Source: CAZENU01 sp965117035
GTDB lineage: Bacteria; Chloroflexota; Dehalococcoidia; Lucifugimonadales; CAZENU01
Direction of reading: 5' to 3'
Assembly (NCBI GenBank): GCA_965117035.1
Contig: OZ220748.1
Span: 3,724,637-3,788,636 of the forward strand
Length of the DNA: 64,000 nucleotides
Both the position numbers and the translations under genes were made by a program. Shown here piece after piece: positions 7,463 to 16,962 of this stretch; positions within the stretch are counted from its first letter, which is position 1; each line of letters opens with the position of its first letter. The notes under the pieces are model-generated. The model saw only the letters and a list, made by a program, of their open reading frames with translations. It did not search any database and was not told where the DNA came from.

Positions 7463-9987
7463 TCCCCGGCCTCCTTCTTGTGTGCTTTGCCCTTCTTGTC
7501 CTGCCTGCCCTCCTCCTTCTTCGCCTGCTCGATCTCCTCCACGCCCTTGCGGAAGTCGCCGACCTTCTTGTGGCCGTCGGCGTCGGCGTAGTCCGCCTGC
7601 CTGCCGGAGACGGTGTAGGCGGTCGCCGCCTCGCGGATGCGGTCGGCGACGTTGGGGTCTCCCTCCTCCGGCTTGCGGACCATCATGGAGAAGGCGGGCA
7701 TCCGCTCCTTTCCAACGGTTGCGCGGACGTAGCAGTGGTGGACGGGCAGCGAGGTGATGTCGTCCTCGGTGACGCGCTCCTTGCCCAGCTCCCACACCAG
7801 CGTCCTGGCGTCGTTGCCCGCCACCTGGAAGACGGCGAGGCAGCCCACGTTGGCGAGAAGGGTGTCTCGCATCGTCCGGGACAGGTCGTCCAGCTTGGCG
7901 AGGCTCTGGGTGGCGAGGATGAAGGCGGCCCCGAACTTGCCCAGCTCGCTGAGCATGGACTCGTAGTCGACGCCGGGCATCGACTGCATCTCGTCCACCA
8001 CGACGAGGGCTCCCCGTCGCTGGTCCAGCCGCAGGCTTCCCTGCTCCCGTATCACGCCGTCCACGAGGTTGAGGAGGGACGCCCCGACGAGGGCGGCCAC
8101 GTCCCTTCCCACGACTCCCTGTGAGGTGGAGACCAGCAGGATGCCGCCGTCGTGGATGGTGCGGCGCAGGTCGATGGTGGAGCGGCGCTGGCCGAGAATC
8201 GCCCGCGCCCGCTTCGACGATGCGTAGTAGGAGAGCCGGGTCTGGACGGGGGCCAGCGCCTCGGCCTTGTACTGCCGGTGCCATGACGAGAAGTCCCTGG
8301 CCCACCATTCGAGGAGGTAGGGGTCTGAGACCTTCGTGAGCACGTCCTTGCGGAAGGGGTCGTTGGAGAGGAGCTTGAGGCCGTCGAGGATGGTGTACTG
8401 CTGCTCCGCCTCCATCTGCTCGTTGGCCTCGTGGAGGGTCTTGACGGTCTGTTCGAGGATGGACTGCATCCTCGGCCCCCACTGCTCCCACAGGCCTTTG
8501 GCGACGCGCACCACCGAGTCGGCGGTGCGGTCGCGGTCGGCGAATATCCTCGTGTCGAGCAGGTTGATGCCGGGGGCGCGGGTCTGGTCGGACAGGTCGA
8601 TGAGACGCACGCGGTCGGCCAGGGATTCGGGGACGTGTTCGAGGATGCCGGCCACGAGGTCGGTGTGGGGGTCGATGACCACGATGGCGTCCGGGTCCCT
8701 GCCCGCCGCCTTCTCCCGCATCTTGTGGGTGACGACGTGGTGCATCAGCGTGCTCTTTCCCATGCGGGTGCGGGCGACGTAGAGGTGGTGTCGCCGGAGC
8801 AGGTCTTCGGGGAAGCGGATCTCCCGTCCGGTTCCGGCGGTGGTGTCGCCCACCAGCGCCCCGCCGCGGACGCCCTTCGCCGAGGGGCTGAGCGCCCTAG
8901 CGCCGGAGCGTTCCACCAGGGGCGTCTCGTCTCCCGCTCCGGGCGGGTGCCATAGGCAGGCGACCTCGCGGACGCCGAGGACGCTGCGCCTCCCGAACAG
9001 GCCGGGGCTGGACGGGTGGAGCGCGGCGGGGTCGGGATCGACCGGTCCCGCCGTTCCCACCTTGAACCTTGCCCCGGCGGGGTTGTCGAAGTGTCGGTAG
9101 GCGGAGGCGAGGCTGTCGAGAAGCTCCTTGGCCCGGCGCGGCCCCGTGTCGGCGGGCATGACGGCGACGACCTGGAGCTCGGCGTCGAAGGCGATGCGGG
9201 AGACCTTCTCCCGTATCAGCAATGGGTCTTCGACGCGGTTGCGGGCCTTCTTCCATCGCCACCACGCCCAGCCGCCGACGGCCATCCCCAGAGCAGCGCC
9301 GACGCCGAGGAGGGCCGCCTTCCATATCTCGCCGTCCTGCACCCACAGGTAGCCCTTGAGAGCGGCGAAGGCGCCGATGCCGAGGATGGCCATCGTGATT
9401 CCGTCCAGTTGCAGAGGTTTGGTTTGGAAGGTGTAGGCGGGCTCTCGCGGCTCGTAGCCTGGGAGCTTGTGGGCCTTGTCCATGTGGTGCTGCGACCAGT
9501 CGGGGCCCAGGGAGCGCAGCATCAGGCGCGTCACCACCCGCTCCCCCTCGTAGAGGGCGGACAGCGCCCCCATCAGGGCGATGAGGGGGTCGGAGCCGGG
9601 GTCGAGCAGGTCGTCGTCGCGGAAGGTCCTGAGCGGGATGTACTCGGGGCCGTCGGCCCGGAGGGTTATCGACCACGCCTGCTCCCCGTCGCGGAGGCGC
9701 AGGGGGTCGTCCTCGGCGTCCAACTTGCTGATGCGTGCCTGGGGGTAGTGGGCGGCGATCTGGCCTCGCACCACGCGGTCGTCGAGGCAGCGGGCCATGA
9801 GGGTCACGCCGTCCATGTCCCCGGCCAGCTCCAGCGAGAAGGGTTCGGGGACGGCGATGGACTGGAGGAGGTTCTCGACACCCAGGAGGGTGCGCTCCCC
9901 GGCCCTGGGCGGCGTCACCGCCAGCAGGACGGGTCCCTTGTCGTGGGCCTTGTCTCCGAACAGGATGTTCCTCGGGTTCAGCTTCAT
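7459..9987 (-). CDS. VirD4/TraG-like T4SS coupling ATPase
   Basis: An 842-residue conjugative ATPase. Two hydrophobic segments at about 195-215 and 223-243 anchor it in the membrane. The Walker A motif is ARTRMGKST (405-413), a VVIDPH segment lies at 436-441, and Walker B is LVVVDEMQSM (661-670). It would hand the DNA-protein substrate to the secretion channel. The C-terminus is a Lys/Glu-rich tail. The ATG at 9987 is preceded by AAAGGA. It lies next to the VirB4 gene and is coupled to the replication-relaxation-like gene, as in monoderm ICEs. Confidence 0.85.
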   Translation of the reverse strand: MKLNPRNILFGDKAHDKGPVLLAVTPPRAGERTLLGVENLLQSIAVPEPFSLELAGDMDGVTLMARCLDDRVVRGQIAAHYPQARISKLDAEDDPLRLRDGEQAWSITLRADGPEYIPLRTFRDDDLLDPGSDPLIALMGALSALYEGERVVTRLMLRSLGPDWSQHHMDKAHKLPGYEPREPAYTFQTKPLQLDGITMAILGIGAFAALKGYLWVQDGEIWKAALLGVGAALGMAVGGWAWWRWKKARNRVEDPLLIREKVSRIAFDAELQVVAVMPADTGPRRAKELLDSLASAYRHFDNPAGARFKVGTAGPVDPDPAALHPSSPGLFGRRSVLGVREVACLWHPPGAGDETPLVERSGARALSPSAKGVRGGALVGDTTAGTGREIRFPEDLLRRHHLYVARTRMGKSTLMHHVVTHKMREKAAGRDPDAIVVIDPHTDLVAGILEHVPESLADRVRLIDLSDQTRAPGINLLDTRIFADRDRTADSVVRVAKGLWEQWGPRMQSILEQTVKTLHEANEQMEAEQQYTILDGLKLLSNDPFRKDVLTKVSDPYLLEWWARDFSSWHRQYKAEALAPVQTRLSYYASSKRARAILGQRRSTIDLRRTIHDGGILLVSTSQGVVGRDVAALVGASLLNLVDGVIREQGSLRLDQRRGALVVVDEMQSMPGVDYESMLSELGKFGAAFILATQSLAKLDDLSRTMRDTLLANVGCLAVFQVAGNDARTLVWELGKERVTEDDITSLPVHHCYVRATVGKERMPAFSMMVRKPEEGDPNVADRIREAATAYTVSGRQADYADADGHKKVGDFRKGVEEIEQAKKEEGRQDKKGKAHKKEAGE

Positions 9988-10006
9988 GGGTGAATGAGTC
10001 CTTTCT

Positions 10007-12358
10007 CTAGTGACGTCCGGGTCTCCACTCGATAACCTCCGTCTCCTCCGGCGTGGCCTCGATGCGGACGGGGAAGCGGTTGCCCCTGGCAAGCAGGAGG
10101 CCGTCACCACGCGGACACGAAAGCAGCCAACGCTGGAGGTCTTCGGGCAGGTCGAAGGCGTCGCCCACGGTGGATATGGCCGCCGCGTCCTGCTGGAGCA
10201 GGAGCTTGAAGGCGGCGTTCTGAAGCAGGGCGCGACCGGAGTGACCGGTGATGGCCCTCGACGAGTCCTCGGAGAGAAGGTCCTGGACGTCCTGGGTGAT
10301 GAACTGCAACCCCAGCCGGTGCTTGCGGGCGCGCTTAGCCATCGAAACCATGAAAGCCGCGCCCTCGGGGTGCTGCATGATCGACCACACCTCGTCCACC
10401 ACCAGCAGGCGGGGCTTGGGGTCCTGGGCGGCGGCGGCCCACACGGTCTCGGTGCAGACCATCGCTGCGGCGGGACGCAGTTCGGGTTCTAGGAGGCGCA
10501 GGTCGAAGACGGTGATGAGGGCTTCGTTGTTGAGGAGGTCGTCGCCCTCGTCCGATAGAAGATGGCGGAGGCTGCCGGTGGCGAAGGGCCTGAGCAGCCG
10601 TGCGAGGTCGGGATCTCCCGCCTCGCTCTCCTGCAGATACTTGTAGAAGTCGCGGAATCCGGTGCGCTCGCGCGGTTTCGAGTAGTAGCCCGCCAAGGCG
10701 TGGTCGAGGGAGGCACGTCGCTCCGCGCCGAGGCTCTCGCCCACCATCACCTCGATGAGGCGGCGCAGGCTGCCGATGCGCTGGAGCATCTCCTCGGAGT
10801 CGCCCTTGTCGATGACAAAGGGGTTCATGCCCTCGCCGGGAACCCCGGGGGAGAGCACGCGTCCGCCCGCTGCGCGGGCCATGTCGGCGTACTCGCCCTC
10901 GGGGTCGATGACGTAGGCGGTCACGCCCCGGCACAGGCCTCGAAGCATTCCGAGTTTGGTTGAGAAGCTCTTGCCTGAGCCGGAGCGTGCCAATACCGCC
11001 GTGTTCGCATTGAGATGGGTGCCGTCCCAGGGGTCGTAGACCACGGGGGAGCAGGCGCGCATGTCGATTCCGTAGAGCGTGCCGCTGCGGGTGTCCAGGT
11101 CCGGCGGCGAGAAGGGGAAGAGACGGGCCAGCGACGACGTGTCGAGGGTTCGCCACTCGGCCACGGCGTTCAGGGCCAGCGGCAGGGTCGAAAGCAGCCC
11201 CTCACGCTGGCGGAAGGCCAGGTTGTCGAGCTTGCCGAGGGTGGCGCCGAAGTGGGCCTTCGCCCGCTGGGTCATCTCCTTCAGCGACGCCTCGTCCTTC
11301 GCGTGAAGGGTTACGGAAAGAGAGGAGTGGAAGAGGCGCTCCTTGCCCCGCTGCACCTCGTCCCTGAGCCGGGTCACGTCCTCCAGGGCGATCTCGGCCT
11401 CGGGCGACATGGTGCGGCCTTTCTTGAAGGAGAGGGACTGCGCCGACTCGAAGCGCACCTTCTGCCACTCCAGTGTTCTCGCCGCCTGCTCCGCAGGTAT
11501 GGGGCCGATGTGGACGGACAGGTCCATCGGCGCTCCCGCCGACATGAGCCCTTGCAGGAAGCCGGGGGCTAGGGAGCGAGGCCAGCGGCCCAGGTGGAGG
11601 GAGCGCACGAGACGGTCTCCGATGCGCATGGCGCGGCGGCCCATCTCGATCTCGACGGGTGCGTCGCCGTCGAACTCACCGGGCGAGCCGCCGAGGGCGG
11701 ACGACACGAGGAACATGCGAAGCTGCCGGCCTCGGAGGGGGTGGACGGACAGCCCCGCCCTCGCGAGCAACCCGCGCAGCTCGTCGATGCGGACGAACTC
11801 GCAGACGGCGTAGAAGCGCCTGTCGAGGATGCCGTCGCGAGTCTCAAGGTCGGTCAATAGACGCCGGAGGGACTCGGATGCCGTCTTCGTCTGCGGCGGC
11901 AGGTCGTCCGGCTGGGCCTCTTGCAGCTTCTCTCGGAGGTGTCCGAGGCGCGGCGGGTGCTGCCTGACGAGAAGCTGGATGGGGAAGTCGAGGGCGTTGA
12001 GCGCCCCGGCGAAGGCCCCCAGCTTCGGCTCGTCGATTTCGAGGCCCATCAGCTCGCAGACGCCCAGCTTCACGTTGTCCAGTCGCACAGGCCCGTCGTC
12101 ATCCAGGTGCGACAGCATGAAGAACAGGGGCAGGTCCGGCGGGAGCTTGGGCGCGGGAGGCTCCGGTTCCGGTGGCGGGCCGTGTTCGTCCGGCGGCGTC
12201 CGTCTTATGCGCCCCGCAAGGCGCAGGAGGCGCTCCTTCATCGCGTGGAGCGGGAGAAAGGGACTCCGCGCCTCGTCGACGGGTTGGTGGTCGGCCTCAG
12301 ACGCGCGTTCCGGCGTCTCGGTTCTTCGTCTTGTGATTCGTTCAAGCAGCTTCTTCAA
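10007..12358 (-). CDS. VirB4/TraC-type T4SS ATPase
   Basis: A 783-residue ATPase that powers pilus assembly and substrate transfer. The N-terminal 75 residues are basic then proline-rich. The VirB4 domain follows, with DTRSGTLYGIDM leading to Walker A ARSGSGKS (457-464) and Walker B RLLVVDEVWSIM near 645. The RKHRLGLQFITQDVQDLL segment is typical of VirB4. The start is a TTG at 12358 with an AAAGGAAG site upstream. The stop lies 19 bases before the coupling ATPase start, so the two are one transcript. Confidence 0.88.
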   Translation of the reverse strand: MKKLLERITRRRTETPERASEADHQPVDEARSPFLPLHAMKERLLRLAGRIRRTPPDEHGPPPEPEPPAPKLPPDLPLFFMLSHLDDDGPVRLDNVKLGVCELMGLEIDEPKLGAFAGALNALDFPIQLLVRQHPPRLGHLREKLQEAQPDDLPPQTKTASESLRRLLTDLETRDGILDRRFYAVCEFVRIDELRGLLARAGLSVHPLRGRQLRMFLVSSALGGSPGEFDGDAPVEIEMGRRAMRIGDRLVRSLHLGRWPRSLAPGFLQGLMSAGAPMDLSVHIGPIPAEQAARTLEWQKVRFESAQSLSFKKGRTMSPEAEIALEDVTRLRDEVQRGKERLFHSSLSVTLHAKDEASLKEMTQRAKAHFGATLGKLDNLAFRQREGLLSTLPLALNAVAEWRTLDTSSLARLFPFSPPDLDTRSGTLYGIDMRACSPVVYDPWDGTHLNANTAVLARSGSGKSFSTKLGMLRGLCRGVTAYVIDPEGEYADMARAAGGRVLSPGVPGEGMNPFVIDKGDSEEMLQRIGSLRRLIEVMVGESLGAERRASLDHALAGYYSKPRERTGFRDFYKYLQESEAGDPDLARLLRPFATGSLRHLLSDEGDDLLNNEALITVFDLRLLEPELRPAAAMVCTETVWAAAAQDPKPRLLVVDEVWSIMQHPEGAAFMVSMAKRARKHRLGLQFITQDVQDLLSEDSSRAITGHSGRALLQNAAFKLLLQQDAAAISTVGDAFDLPEDLQRWLLSCPRGDGLLLARGNRFPVRIEATPEETEVIEWRPGRH

Positions 12359-12377
12359 CTTGGTGGCTTCCTTTTCT

Positions 12378-12713
12378 CTAGGGGGTTGGCAGGGACGGGA
12401 TGACGCCGTGCCGGAGCAGGGTTGCGATGCCCTTTGCCGACAGCACGAGGACCAGGCCGACCACCGCCAGGAAGACGGCGCTCTTGGCCCGGCCGCCGCC
12501 GCGCTCCTCGCTGCCCTCGGCCATCAGGACGAATCCGGCCCATGCGATGGCGAAGACGGCGAGACCGGCGGCGGCGTAGGACATGGCGGTGAGGACGCGG
12601 TCGAAGGCTTCGAGCATCGCCCGCTCCTCGGCCGGGGCCGCGCCGGTCGTAACCAGCGCAACCCCGGCCATGAGGACTGCCGTCAGCGCCCGCTTCACCA
12701 GGGCCACTCCCAT
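12378..12713 (-). CDS. Small pilin-like T4SS membrane protein
   Basis: A 111-residue protein with a cleavable-looking N-terminus (KRALTAVLMAGVALVTTGAA), then two further hydrophobic segments at about 45-65 and 80-98. The general TrbC/VirB2 pilin layout is a signal peptide plus two TM helices. The start at 12713 overlaps the end of the PrgI-fusion gene; a GTG start a few codons later is also possible. It lies directly upstream of VirB4 on the same strand. Confidence 0.65.
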   Translation of the reverse strand: MGVALVKRALTAVLMAGVALVTTGAAPAEERAMLEAFDRVLTAMSYAAAGLAVFAIAWAGFVLMAEGSEERGGGRAKSAVFLAVVGLVLVLSAKGIATLLRHGVIPSLPTP

Positions 12714-14428
12714 CCGAGCAGCTCGAACCAGGCGCGGAGCCCGCCCGCGGGCGTCTGCTCGGCGGGCGGGTCCTCCGGCTCGGGCTCCGGCAGAACCAGG
12801 GTCTCGAAGAGGTCGTCGGACCCCACGTAGGAGGCAAAGTCGAGTCCTTCGTCCGTGCTTCCGGCGACGGGCTCGCGCTCCACCACCTCGGCCTTGACGT
12901 GCTCGGGGTGGACGACGGTGATGGTCACGTCCTTGTCGATAGTCCTGGCCGGCACGTGGGCATAGGCGTAGGCGGAGACGGTGTGTTCCGTCGTGGTGCC
13001 GTCGTCGTGGGTGACGGTGATGGTGTCGCTGTCGCTGTCGGAGTCGCTGGCTCCCGGCCGGTGGAGGCTCACCGTCTCGGTGATCTCCTCCGTCCGCTCC
13101 GGGTGGTGCGTGAGCACGGTCAGCGGCGGAATGGGGATGCTCAGCTCTGCCCCGATGCTCACGTAAACGGTGACTTCGTGGATCATCTGGCCGCTGGGGA
13201 TGGCCAGCGGGAAGAGCATCTCGCCGTTGGGGACGAAGGCGACGTCGGCGCTCGTACCGAAATAGACGGCGCTGACAGCCCCCGTGATCTCAGTGACCTC
13301 GGCCTCGATGAGGGCCGTCTGGGTAACGCTCTCGTGCCCGGCCACCGTCTGGACCTCGACGGGGTGCTCGATGGACTCGACACACTCCGACTCGACGACG
13401 CCGTGGATCGCGCCCGGCACCCAGCTCAGGGACTTGAGCCTGACGGTGCAGAGCTCGCCCTCGACCTCGGGGAGCGGGTACGGTATCCGGTCGTGGTCGA
13501 AGGTGAGCGCACCGGCCTGTCCCAGGGTGTCCTCCCACGAGACGGTGAAGGACGGGACGGGTCCGTGCAGCGGAAGGGAGTAGTCCTTGCTCTCTCCCTG
13601 GGCCAGGGTCGCCGCGCCCCAGAAGCGGAGGGAGCGGCCCTCGCTTCCCCCGAAAGCGCGGACGCGGATTTCCAGATCGGTTGCCGCCTTCAAGGTCACG
13701 GCGGCGCGGTCGCCGGAGACTGTGAGCCTCTCGACGAATATCCGCCGTCCCTCCACCGGCTCCTCGATCTCGAAGTCGATCTCGTCTCGCCACGGCTCGT
13801 GGCCGTCGGCGAGGACGACGGCCTGGGGCACGGCGGCGGCCATCGCCAACAGGACGGCGGCCACGACAGCCATCCCGCCCCTGCCGGGTGTGCGGCTCCT
13901 GCTCTCTAGCGTCTCGGCCATGTGGCCCGGACGCTGCCCACGCTCGCCTCGCTTGCGCCGCTTGCCGAACCAGGTGTGGGGACGGAATGGCATCCGCCCG
14001 TCGCGGCGGTCGTTGCCCTTGCGGTTCTTCTTGCGCATCCTGCGGAGGATGCGCTTCGACCGCTTCGCCATCAGGCTCAGGGGACCGGGGCCGGACTTGA
14101 CCGGCTGGACCGGCGCGGGCGGCTCGCTCCGCACCAGTTGGGAAACCGGCCCGGCGTAGACCCGCGCTCCCAACCGGTACTTCAAGAGGTCGGCGGCCAC
14201 CAGCGGCAGCCGCCTCCCGCCTATCTTCCCCACCACCATCGCGATGCCGGCCAGGCCGAAGAGGACGGCAATCGCCATCCTCACCTCGGACGGGCCGACC
14301 GGGGCGTAGCGGTATGCGCCGTAGGACAGGGCGCACACCGCCGTGATCGCCACGATCTGCGGGAAGGTGAACCACAGCAGCACCCTGTCCTCGGCCTGCA
14401 CGTGGGTTGGAACCTCGTGTTCTCTCAT
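12695..14428 (-). CDS. PrgI-type T4SS protein fused to a large ectodomain
   Basis: 577 residues. The first 100 match a PrgI/VirB3-like inner-membrane component: PTHVQAEDRVLLWFTFPQIV, two TM helices, then GGRRLPLVAADLLKYRLG. A very basic linker (about 120-170) is followed by another hydrophobic stretch (VVAAVLLAMAAAVPQAVVLA) that looks like a start-transfer signal. About 370 residues of beta-rich, acidic extracellular sequence come next, including a Ser-Asp run (DSDSDSDT). An AAGGAG site supports the ATG at 14428. Known PrgI proteins are about 100-130 residues, so this is an unusual fusion. It might contact the recipient or extend through the cell wall. Confidence 0.75.
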   Translation of the reverse strand: MREHEVPTHVQAEDRVLLWFTFPQIVAITAVCALSYGAYRYAPVGPSEVRMAIAVLFGLAGIAMVVGKIGGRRLPLVAADLLKYRLGARVYAGPVSQLVRSEPPAPVQPVKSGPGPLSLMAKRSKRILRRMRKKNRKGNDRRDGRMPFRPHTWFGKRRKRGERGQRPGHMAETLESRSRTPGRGGMAVVAAVLLAMAAAVPQAVVLADGHEPWRDEIDFEIEEPVEGRRIFVERLTVSGDRAAVTLKAATDLEIRVRAFGGSEGRSLRFWGAATLAQGESKDYSLPLHGPVPSFTVSWEDTLGQAGALTFDHDRIPYPLPEVEGELCTVRLKSLSWVPGAIHGVVESECVESIEHPVEVQTVAGHESVTQTALIEAEVTEITGAVSAVYFGTSADVAFVPNGEMLFPLAIPSGQMIHEVTVYVSIGAELSIPIPPLTVLTHHPERTEEITETVSLHRPGASDSDSDSDTITVTHDDGTTTEHTVSAYAYAHVPARTIDKDVTITVVHPEHVKAEVVEREPVAGSTDEGLDFASYVGSDDLFETLVLPEPEPEDPPAEQTPAGGLRAWFELLGWEWPW

Positions 14429-14449
14429 GGGTCTTGACTCCTTCCTCGT

Positions 14450-14749
14450 CTATCCGCCGCCCTGAGTGGTCTCAGGCGTGGGCGTGGCCGGGTTGGGGAC
14501 GTTGGGGTCAACCGGGGAACCGACGACGGCGTTCATCACCAGCTCCACGACGCCGTAGGCGACCAGGGCGAGGACGACGCCCGCGAGGGCGGTCATCATG
14601 GCGCTCTTGCCGCGCTCCATCTGGTGGGGCGCTCCGCTGGCGGTGAGGTACAGGTACGCGCCGTAGATGAAGAATCCGACGCCCACCGCACCCACGATCC
14701 CCAGGCCGATGCCCACCAGGTTCGAAATCGTCTGTGTAAGGTCTTCCAT
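14450..14749 (-). CDS. TrbC/VirB2-like pilin subunit
   Basis: A 99-residue protein with two TM segments, GIGLGIVGAVGVGFFIYGAY (14-33) and the MMTALAGVVLALVAYGVVEL segment, separated by a short loop. A Pro/Thr-rich tail follows. This is the VirB2/TrbC-like fold of conjugative pilin subunits common in monoderm T4SS. A GAGGAG-rich leader precedes the ATG at 14749. It sits between the VirB6-like and PrgI-like genes. Confidence 0.75.
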   Translation of the reverse strand: MEDLTQTISNLVGIGLGIVGAVGVGFFIYGAYLYLTASGAPHQMERGKSAMMTALAGVVLALVAYGVVELVMNAVVGSPVDPNVPNPATPTPETTQGGG

Positions 14750-14920
14750 TTCCTCTTTTCTCCTCTCAGATGCCGGGCCGTCCTTCGACTCCCGGCTTTC
14801 AGTTCCTTGTCTTCTTGCCTCGGTGACTGCGCTCTAGCTGCACATCGCTTGGCCTCCGTCGTCGTATTGGCCGGGCGCGGTCGTACCCGGCGCCCGTTCG
14901 TCGTTGTCTGGGTGTCGCGG

Positions 14921-15895
14921 CTACTCGCCACTGCTCCGGGGCGCTCCGCCGCCGTTTCCTGCGGAGGGCGTCGCCATCGAGGCCGCCGAGCTGAGGCCGG
15001 AGGTCGCCGCCGAAAGCCCGGCGCTGGCAGCCATCGCCCCCACCGCCGCGCCTCCCGGCCCTCCTGCGGCCCCGCCCGCCACCATTCCGAGGACCCTCGC
15101 CGAGCGCACCATCGAGGCGGGCAGGTTCATGCCGAAATAGAGCATCGAGAGCCAGCTATCGAAGGTCCCGGCATTGCCGAGCAGGGACGGCACCCTGGTC
15201 GCCATGTAGACGAAGGCCAGGGACAACAGGAGCTTCCAGATGAGGTCCTGCACCGGCTCGAAGGCGGCGATGGCGGCGACCTCGTTGAGGAACCCGAACC
15301 CCAGGGCCAGGGCGATGAGCTGGATGGCCTGCTGGAAGGTGGTCGTCATGAAGAGGCGCAGCCAGTGGCGGCCCCAGCCCGCCGTGTGCGGAAGAATCCA
15401 CAGCCCCAGCGCGATGGGGGCCAGGGCGAGCAGGATGTCGATGAGGGCAAGCCTCAAGACCATCTGCACGATGACGTAGAGGACGAAGAAGCCGTAGACG
15501 AGATAGAGGACGGCAAGGAGCAGGGCCATGCCCACGCTTCCGGCCTGAACCGCCGTCAGAAGGGTGCGGAGGGTGGCGCGGAGCATGTCGCCGGCGGTAA
15601 CGCCGAGGGACGCCGCGACGAAGCCGGACACGGCGTCGGCCACGTCGAGGACGAGGGCGCACCACCAGAGGGAGGACGCGGCGGCGACGAGGCCAAGCAC
15701 GAGCCGGGGGACCATCTCCCGCCATCCCGCCTGCTGGCGGCCCAGGTGCTCGCCGACGATGAAGTTCAACCCCATCCAGCCGAGGATGACGATCAGCGCG
15801 CCCGACGTGATGGCCCAGACGACCATCCACGCCTGGCGCACCAGCTCGTGGCCGTAGGTGAGGCTCTCGGGGGTTCCGGTGAGGATGTCCGCCAT
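14921..15895 (-). CDS. VirB6/TrbL-like channel protein
   Basis: A 324-residue integral membrane protein with about six to seven TM helices between residues 20 and 250 and an Ala/Gly-rich C-terminal tail. This is the standard layout of VirB6/TrbL inner-membrane channel components. LALIDILLALAPIALGLWIL is the longest helix pair. The ATG at 15895 overlaps the stop of the upstream secreted-protein gene (TGATG). The role in the mating pore is assigned by topology and neighbours, not by a diagnostic motif. Confidence 0.75.
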   Translation of the reverse strand: MADILTGTPESLTYGHELVRQAWMVVWAITSGALIVILGWMGLNFIVGEHLGRQQAGWREMVPRLVLGLVAAASSLWWCALVLDVADAVSGFVAASLGVTAGDMLRATLRTLLTAVQAGSVGMALLLAVLYLVYGFFVLYVIVQMVLRLALIDILLALAPIALGLWILPHTAGWGRHWLRLFMTTTFQQAIQLIALALGFGFLNEVAAIAAFEPVQDLIWKLLLSLAFVYMATRVPSLLGNAGTFDSWLSMLYFGMNLPASMVRSARVLGMVAGGAAGGPGGAAVGAMAASAGLSAATSGLSSAASMATPSAGNGGGAPRSSGE

Positions 15896-16512
15896 CAGCG
15901 GGAGCCCCCGCAGTTGGCGGCGCTCTCGCCCGACGCCCGCTCGACGACGCCGCAGAGGGTGCCGTGGGCGCCCTCGATGATCCATCCGGCGAAGGCCTTG
16001 GCCCAGCGAGCGGGGCTGAGGGCTGCGAGTATCTTGTCCCAGATGCGGCCCGGCTCGTGGATGGGGATGATGCCGAAGAAGGCTCCCGACTCGCCGTCCT
16101 GGGCGACGGCGATCATGACCAGCAGGTAGGCCCGGTCCTTGTCGAGGTCGGGCTGCTCGTCGAGGGCCGGGTACTCGAAGCTGTACTCCCAGCCGTCGCT
16201 GCGCCTCTTCTCGCCGCCCTGTACCCGGTACATGTCGGTCAGCCAGTCGCCGGTGTCGCCGTCCCGGATGCCGTAGTAGAGGGTCTTTATCTGACGGTCG
16301 TAGAGGGGGCGGGCGACGAACTCGCCGCCGCCCTTGCGCTCAACGAACTCCCGGTCGACGTTGACCAGGGTGAGCTCGTCAGCGGGTGGAGATTGGGCCA
16401 GGGCGGTCCCGGAGGACGGGATCGCCAGGAGCGCCGCCAATAGCAGCGCGGTTGCCAGCGGAAACAGCTTCCTTGCCGACCGGAGTTTCGATTTCAGCGC
16501 CAACTCGTTCAC
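15895..16512 (-). CDS. Secreted T4SS-associated protein, unknown
   Basis: A 205-residue protein with a clear Sec signal peptide: a basic N-terminus (KSKLRSARK), the hydrophobic core LFPLATALLLAALLAIP and an ALAQ cleavage site near residue 40. The mature part has no motif I recognise. Three cysteines lie near the C-terminus. As first gene of the secretion operon and translationally coupled to the VirB6-like gene, it is probably an envelope component of the conjugation apparatus. Confidence 0.7.
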   Translation of the reverse strand: MNELALKSKLRSARKLFPLATALLLAALLAIPSSGTALAQSPPADELTLVNVDREFVERKGGGEFVARPLYDRQIKTLYYGIRDGDTGDWLTDMYRVQGGEKRRSDGWEYSFEYPALDEQPDLDKDRAYLLVMIAVAQDGESGAFFGIIPIHEPGRIWDKILAALSPARWAKAFAGWIIEGAHGTLCGVVERASGESAANCGGSR

Positions 16513-16962
16513 CTCTCTGCGAATTGCCGCGCCTCGTTTGGGTCGCGGCCATCGCCAGAGAGTCTGAACAGGCGAAATCCGGTGGGAAACTGCCTGAAAG
16601 GTACATCAAATGATGCACCTCATAAGGGTATTGGCATCCGGCCTCGTTGGTGCTGTCATTGGGGTGTACACGAAATCGGGTTTTGTCGGTGAGCAACCAG
16701 CCGGGTCGAGGGCAAGCTAAATCGGGGCAAAAACGCCCCCTACAGGACGTGGAGAGTGAACACTTGGAGTTAAGTCCCGGTTCCGGTCAAGAGGACGGAA
16801 ACTCCGTCGATGTGGGGGTGCGTGACGGGCCGAATTCCTGCCCTCCAACCGGAGAAAGGTGTTGCAAAAGGCGGCTGATGTGCGGGTGCGTGACGCCCGC
16901 ATGAAACGGACGGCAACTTCGGGCCAAAGCTGAGGCGAGTTTTCGAGAAGGAGGAAATTGCC
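16513..16962. promoter_or_regulatory. Divergent control region between transfer and replication operons
   Basis: 450 bases without a credible gene, between the minus-strand transfer operon and the plus-strand replication operon. It holds the direct repeat GGGTGCGTGACG at 16816-16827 and 16884-16895. The second copy lies inside the inverted repeat GCGGG/CCCGC (16882-16900). It also has a small GGGGC/GCCCC hairpin at 16724-16739. A related 10-mer, GGGTGCGTGA, recurs at 17961. Promoters for both operons must lie here, but no clear -10/-35 pair stands out. Confidence 0.5.

Noticed and set aside
14624..16129. 501-codon plus-strand frame over the VirB6-like gene
   Set aside because: Opposite strand shadow, extremely rich in Arg/Gly/Glu/His, no motif.
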